From: Chrysaora quinquecirrha
Lineage: Eukaryota > Cnidaria > Scyphozoa > Semaeostomeae > Pelagiidae
Assembly (NCBI GenBank): GCA_014526335.1
Contig: JACTAT010000057.1
Coordinates: forward strand, 1-64,000
Length of the DNA stretch: 64,000 nt
Reading direction: 5' to 3'
Shown here: positions 59,546 to 64,000 of the stretch, in pieces
Position numbering within the stretch: position 1 is the first letter of the stretch
Layout: every line of letters begins with the position of its first letter
Program-made: the position numbers and the translations under genes
The notes under the pieces: generated by a model
Told to the model about the DNA's origin: nothing
The model's input: only the letters and a program-made list of their open reading frames with translations
The model's database searches: none

Positions 59546-61019
59546 CATCATTTTTAGAAATTTACCCCAGGACAGGGTGCCCTTTTTGAAAATTTCACTC
59601 CAGGACAGGATGGCTTTAACTGATTTTGTAGTGGCACATCCCTGTATTGCAGAAAGTCAATAGCCAATTTTGACAGAGACAGATTTGAACCCTAACATTG
59701 TCGCAGTTATAGAGGGGTGAGAAAGGAAAAGCCTTTGGCAGTTTAGAACTTAGGCAAGAAAATCCAAAAAACCAAGAAATTTAGGCATCCATAGTTGACT
59801 GTCCTAACAGTTTTTGCCAGGCAATGCAAACTACATAAAAATGAAAAATATTATTTTTTTGGACACTTCATCAAGCTTTAACAGCAGTTATAATGTAAGG
59901 GGCTGGGAATTGCTTTAACAAACACACTAATGCAGAGGCTGAAGAGTATGGAAGAGTACGGTTCCAAGAAGATCAAAATCTCGTTGAGTTCTTTAGTCAC
60001 AAGGCATACTGTTATTGCACAAGACCTGTCTAACTGCCCAACCTGAGTTCACTTGCATCTGAGTTCACCTTAAGTGAGACTCCCCTCCCCCACATATGGT
60101 CTTGTGTGAATGCTTAAAACTGTTTTTAGTCAACCGAAGATACTGTTTATCCTATCATCTTATTTTTGGGAAATGGAGCCAATGTAACAGGAATTAAACC
60201 GTTGCAAAAATCATAGACAACCACTCTTTCTTGGGTAGGAACCAAAGCCCTTTCAATGGCTGCAAGGACTTTCCAAGTGCTAAATACTACACCATTATTT
60301 TCAACAGCAAAACCTTTTGCACTGGCCCTTTTTGTTCACATTTAGAATCTTAAAGAAACGATTATTTATTAGGTAACAAAATGCTCACGGAAGTCTTTGC
60401 AAAGAAACAATCATTCAAAATGATGACGTCACGGTGATGGCGTCATTGTTTGCTTAAGTAGGAAAGCATTTCGCAAGGACGGGATGGTATTTTCAAAGTA
60501 AATCGATGTCGTAGTCAGCAAATGCATTTTCCGATCAAAATTTCAAATCTCGGATTCTAAACCAGCACTATCGATATCAATTTGCTCACATTGTTTAATA
60601 AAGATTCAAAGTTAGGTTGAAAGTCAGATTATTATGGAAAATTCCCTGCCTTAAAGTGGGCACGTTGTCGGCCTTAAGTTCTCCAGAAAAAAATTTGTGA
60701 GAAAAACTTGCTTTTCAATTTTAAAATAGCAAAATCCTTGCTTTTCGAAAACTACTATCCAGAAGGTATGATGTTGGGGTGTTGTTTCCATAAGAAGGTA
60801 GCAGGTTTTTTGGCTGACAAGAGTTTGGCCATTCATTTTTAGCAAAATCCCTTTATTCTTTGGCTATTCCGATTTCACTTCACTATAATGACTAAATATT
60901 TTGTTAAAAACATTTGTTTCTTGAGGAAAGGATTAACAGTTCAAAACATTAAGAAAAGTTCAATACTTACCTACAGTGTGCAGGGTTTGTGCACAAGGCT
61001 ATCTTCATTGTGTGACAGA
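59546..61019. other. USE1 intron 2, no gene seen
   Basis: AT-rich intronic sequence. No exon or element could be supported, but a short USE1 microexon could be hidden here or further along. Confidence 0.4.
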
Positions 61020-61265
61020 TTTTTCGACAAGTGGCATACCACGATAAGTGGGACCCGAACCTGGGTTGCATGACGAGAGAGCAAACGACGTTTCCACTTA
61101 GCTATAGAGCTCGGCTCAGTGAAATCGCCGAGTAACTCTTCAAGTCATACAGCCCAAAGCTCCCACCCGTTTGACTTTTTCGTGTTCTAGCTATGTTGAG
61201 CCTTCTCCAGCGCCATACATATGTATGATGATTTATACATATTTGTCATGAATGGCGAACACAAG
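61020..61265 (-). mobile_element. tRNA-derived SINE (minus strand)
   Basis: Read on the minus strand, TAGCTAAGTGG (A-box-like) is followed about 45 bases later by GGTTCGGGTCCC (B box), the spacing of a tRNA promoter. A second B-box-like GGTTCGAGTCCC lies at 61300-61311 on the same strand. The plus-strand part TATGTTGAGCCTTCTCCAGC to TTTGTCATGAATGGCG recurs at 12540 and 48530, defining a family. Confidence 0.7.
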
Positions 61266-61433
61266 GATAGATTTTTCCACATGTGGCATACCACAATAAG
61301 TGGGACTCGAACCGTTCCTCCAGGACCGATAGAACTGGACCGAAAGAATTACAAACGTATCAAATGTAACAAAACAGTTTTTTTCTTAATTAAGAAAGTC
61401 GTAAACAAGCGCGAGTAATGAAATTGTCAGATA

Positions 61434-62179
61434 GACTCTTTTATTTATAAGAAACAGTAAATTTTGATCGAGCCTGGCTGTTCTTAACTTTTCTTCGGTG
61501 TTTTTATTCTTCTCTTAATGCCTCGGTTGCTTAGACAGTAATTTTTTCACTGAATAATTGGAGTGGTAGTAGCTTTGCGTATGATAAAAGTGCATCTTTT
61601 TTGTTCGCTTGGTTTTTACTTTCGTTATGATGGTCTCAGGGCCTGTTTATATTAGGGAAAACAACTCACCTGCCAGACCCGGGGCTGATTGGCGAGATTT
61701 CACCTTCCTATAGAATGCTTTTTATTTTCGATTTCGTGTTTATATGACGAACCCAACACCACCGGTATAGTGAGATTTCACCTCAACCATCAAGTTGAAA
61801 TTTCACCCAGGCGATGTGAGTTCTTCCCATGTAAACGAAACACCACCGGTTATGATGAGGTGAATCTGTTTGAGTAGAATGCTAGAATCCTCGTTCTCAT
61901 GTCATGAAAGCGAGACTTTTAAACACTTCACCTCTAAGCCCTGGAGCTGATAGGTGAAGTGAAAATGCCATATAAACAGAAGCAAACAATTGTCCTCGCC
62001 TCTCTGCTGCGGGTCTCCCTGGTGAAGCGTTTTTATCATATAAACAGGCCCTTACTTTCATATTCAGCAGATATTCTTAGGGCTTATGCAAAAACTAGCT
62101 CCAGTTTAGTTTGTTCGTAAAATCTGGGTAAAATCCAAATTCGTGTTCTTATAAAATTTGTCTTACAAAGAGAGGAGTG
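61434..62179. mobile_element. AAGAAC-type MITE B5, interrupted
   Basis: Left GACTCTTTTATTTATAAG, then GATCGAGCCTGGCTGTTCTT as in B4; right end GAGAGGAGTG followed by TA. The 413-bp insertion at 61639-62051 splits it. Confidence 0.75.
61639..62051. mobile_element. Harbinger-like MITE nested in B5
   Basis: Termini GGGCCTGTTTATAT and ATATAAACAGGCCC are perfect 14-bp inverted repeats. Flanks are TCA on the left and TTA on the right; comparison with B4 suggests an original TTA site, the 3-bp target of PIF/Harbinger elements. The interior repeats GATTTCACCT and ACACCACCGGT words. Confidence 0.75.
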
Positions 62180-62662
62180 TAACTAAAACGTCTTAGTTCT
62201 GGGCTGAGTCGTAAGAAAGTTTACTAAAAGACGTGTAAGCTAATATGTACGAAAACTATTTTTGGTTGCGAAAACTTTGACTCGTGTATTAGGTCTAATG
62301 AACAGTATACCATAATATAAATCGATAAGACAACAGTTTGGTATATATCTGGCAGTTTCTAGGTGATGGTGTGGCGTGTTTGTTTTACGATATAGGTTTG
62401 GCGATACAGAATACGTTCCTCTTCTATTTAGAGCAATTTTCTTGGCTATTATTAAATATCCAGGCGCTTGAATAATATTCAAGCGTTGCGTAATATATTA
62501 CCAACGATAACCTCCACCCTTCTTATGCTTTTTGAATATTGAATATCGTTGTAGCTCTGCAATCATTTATTCTGATTATAAGAGCACGTGAATTTTATCG
62601 GTATCGGTATCGGTTCTTATATGTTCTCCTGTAAAATTTTCCAAAATACACGAATTAGGGTA

Positions 62663-62914
62663 TGGGATGTTTTTTTAAATAAGCAACTGGACTTTTGGTC
62701 CAGCCCTCAAAGTTGCTTAACGTATCTGGTCTTTCAGCCCTCACAGAATGACTGGTACCCCTAAAAACTCTTTTTTGGCTCTTTTCTTGCTTTTCAATGT
62801 AATTGACAAGTTTGCAATGATGTATTGTATAAAGAAAGCTATCTCAACCAAAAATTTGAACAAAATCTCAGCCCTAGTTGCTTATTGAACAGTTGCTTAT
62901 TCAAAAAGGGGGTG
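62663..62914. mobile_element. short AAGCAAC-type MITE next to USE1 exon
   Basis: Same subfamily as 28284-28534. The right end TTGCTTATTCAAAAAGGGGG-TG with TA abuts the extra USE1 exon copy by about 20 bases; the left terminus is degraded. Confidence 0.8.
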
Positions 62915-62934
62915 TATCAACCACTCTCTGAATC

Positions 62935-63001
62935 TGAAGTTTTTCGAGAATACAAAAGGAAAGTTGATTTTCTACAAGGAGTTGTACAAACTGAGAATAT
63001 T
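62935..63001 (+). pseudogene. USE1: upstream duplicate of USE1 exon 3
   Basis: Encodes EVFREYKRKVDFLQGVVQTE and NI before GTAAGT. It differs from the downstream copy (63058-63136) by only a few bases, at a spacing of 135 bp including the first intron bases. Its upstream side lacks a polypyrimidine tract or good acceptor because the MITE at 62663-62914 lies there. It is probably unspliced, but alternative use cannot be excluded. Confidence 0.65.
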
Positions 63002-63057
63002 GTAAGTTAAGTTCCTCATAAGCGACCTTTTGGCTGAGATTTGTTCTTTTTTATTAG

Positions 63058-63136
63058 CAAACCCAACGATGAAGTGTTTCGAGAATACAAAAGGAAAGTT
63101 GATTTTCTACAAGGAGTTGTACGAACTGAGAAAATT
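63058..63136 (+). CDS. USE1: USE1 exon 3
   Basis: The acceptor TTCTTTTTTATTAG is followed by codons for KPNDEVFREYKRKVDFLQG and VVRTEKI, then donor GTAAGT. It aligns with [20 protein letters not shown] and MLQAEKL of human USE1. Exit phase is 0. The following exons (the TSSSEKALANQF-equivalent region, SNARE helix and tail anchor) are not seen in the last 860 bases and presumably lie beyond the window. Confidence 0.85.
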
Positions 63137-63644
63137 GTAAGTTAAGTTCCAGCAACTAAGTTTTTATTGTGTACGTTATCATTTTGTAAAGTATTTCACT
63201 TGTTTTTTTGCAGTGATCAAAACTTCTTACCAAAATCGGTATTCAAAATTTCTTACCAAAGTTTTTAAGGTTCGGTAAGGGAACCAAAGAGGTGATTTTG
63301 CATCACTTTGGTATAAATTAAGGGTAGACAGAGGTGCGGGTACAGAACAAGAACAAGGGAGCGCCGACAAAGACAAGGTTAAAAGCTAGTGCTTTTAAGT
63401 TCAGTTTTAGAGTGACATCAAAATAGGATACTGGCTTCGCCATATCCCGTGTCCCTGATAGAAGCTCCCCTTTTATATCATATTACAGTTTTTATCATCC
63501 TCCAAAATTGTTCCGACCCCCGTATTATTATATTTCAGCATTTCAGCTAACTTCCATCAATGTGCTTTTAATTCTAGTGTTTCCATTCCTTAGAGCTGTA
63601 TTGTATTCTTGTAAAACCTAGGACTTGACCCAGCCAACTCTTTT
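63137..63644. other. USE1 intron 3, no gene seen
   Basis: AT-rich intron. ACTTCTTACCAAAATCGGTA and similar words near 63220-63270 are locally repeated. Confidence 0.4.
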
Positions 63645-63880
63645 ATGTGTTCGTTTAACACTAGCACTCTTTTTATCAACGTGCCTTTGGACGAAACAAT
63701 CGGGATTCGTACTAATGCGTTACACCGAGGGGAGCTTGTCAGTCCGCCGTTCACTGAAGAGGTATTCGTTGAACCGATGGAGTCTGCCATCAGATCGGTG
63801 GAGTTCAGCTTCAACAATGAGATGTACCGACAATAATGATTGCGCCATGCCAAGGATCCCTGATAGAAGAGCCTCAGGGT
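63645..63880 (+). pseudogene. Penelope-like element RT fragment
   Basis: Reads SFNTSTLFINVPLDETIGI, then VEFSFNNEMYRQ, corresponding to the FDVSSLFTNVPLDET and FSFN-xMYxQ blocks of Penelope-like reverse transcriptases. Stops follow at MYRQ, and the next block (NDCAMPRIP in another frame, near 63836-63862) matches the DGVAMGSPLGP motif after a one-base shift. A short, dead fragment in the USE1 intron. Confidence 0.7.
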
Positions 63881-64000
63881 CCCTCATAGAAGAACATTAT
63901 TTCCACCGGTCCCTACCGGTCATTATTCATGATCTGCTTGGGGCTGATTTGCTCTATAAAATTATTTTGTTGGGATATTTACGAATTTTAGACAATTGTT

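Noticed and set aside
61020..61110. Functional tRNA gene
   Set aside because: A- and B-box-like words are present, but no cloverleaf with paired acceptor stem could be made, and the sequence recurs as a dispersed SINE.

Overview
The window reads as nuclear DNA of an animal, most likely an anthozoan cnidarian (coral or anemone). It is AT-rich, intron-bearing and crowded with short inverted-repeat transposons, and it carries a lineage-type class A GPCR family, chromoviral/Ty3-like, LINE and Penelope-like fragments, and a host SNARE gene (USE1) with GT-AG introns. The species call is an inference; the metazoan call is firm. There is one 500-base assembly gap (48024-48523).

Layout. 0-4 kb: a MITE, a CAC/CAT-rich low-complexity tract and a TTAA-flanked MITE. 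4-12.4 kb: a tandemly duplicated orphan GPCR locus on the minus strand, with one intact gene (9974-10969), one recently frameshifted copy (5408-6391) and an older N-terminal fragment (12110-12342). 13-21.3 kb: about 60 monomers of a 130-bp satellite, interrupted twice by the same transposon because part of the array was segmentally duplicated. 21.7-23 kb: a decayed gypsy-type RT and a third GPCR pseudogene. 24.7-32.7 kb: a nest of related TA-flanked MITEs whose terminal and internal motifs change together.

32,957-37,797 is the most striking unit. It is a foldback-like element with two near-identical 788-bp inverted arms and a 5-bp target duplication (AGTAT). The arms are built from three short words (19, 22 and 23 bp) in a regular order. 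The loop carries an intact seven-finger C2H2 zinc-finger gene. A hAT MITE with an 8-bp target duplication has landed in the right arm. A diverged solo arm with the same terminus and the same opening word order lies at 46.3 kb.

38-44 kb: a 3'-truncated Ty3/gypsy-like element (gag, then a UGA-CUA leaky-type stop, protease, frameshift, RT) and a minus-strand LINE that has lost its RT catalytic box. 45-57 kb: hAT, MULE-like and other MITEs, a GAT microsatellite and one unidentified minus-strand exon. 57.1-63.2 kb: exons 1-3 of USE1, an ER-Golgi retrograde SNARE, on the plus strand, with introns full of MITEs and SINE. One USE1 exon is tandemly duplicated beside a MITE. The window ends in a Penelope-like RT fragment.

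Only three genes look functional: the GPCR at 10 kb, the zinc-finger gene at 34.6 kb and USE1. Nearly everything else is mobile DNA, its debris, or satellite.
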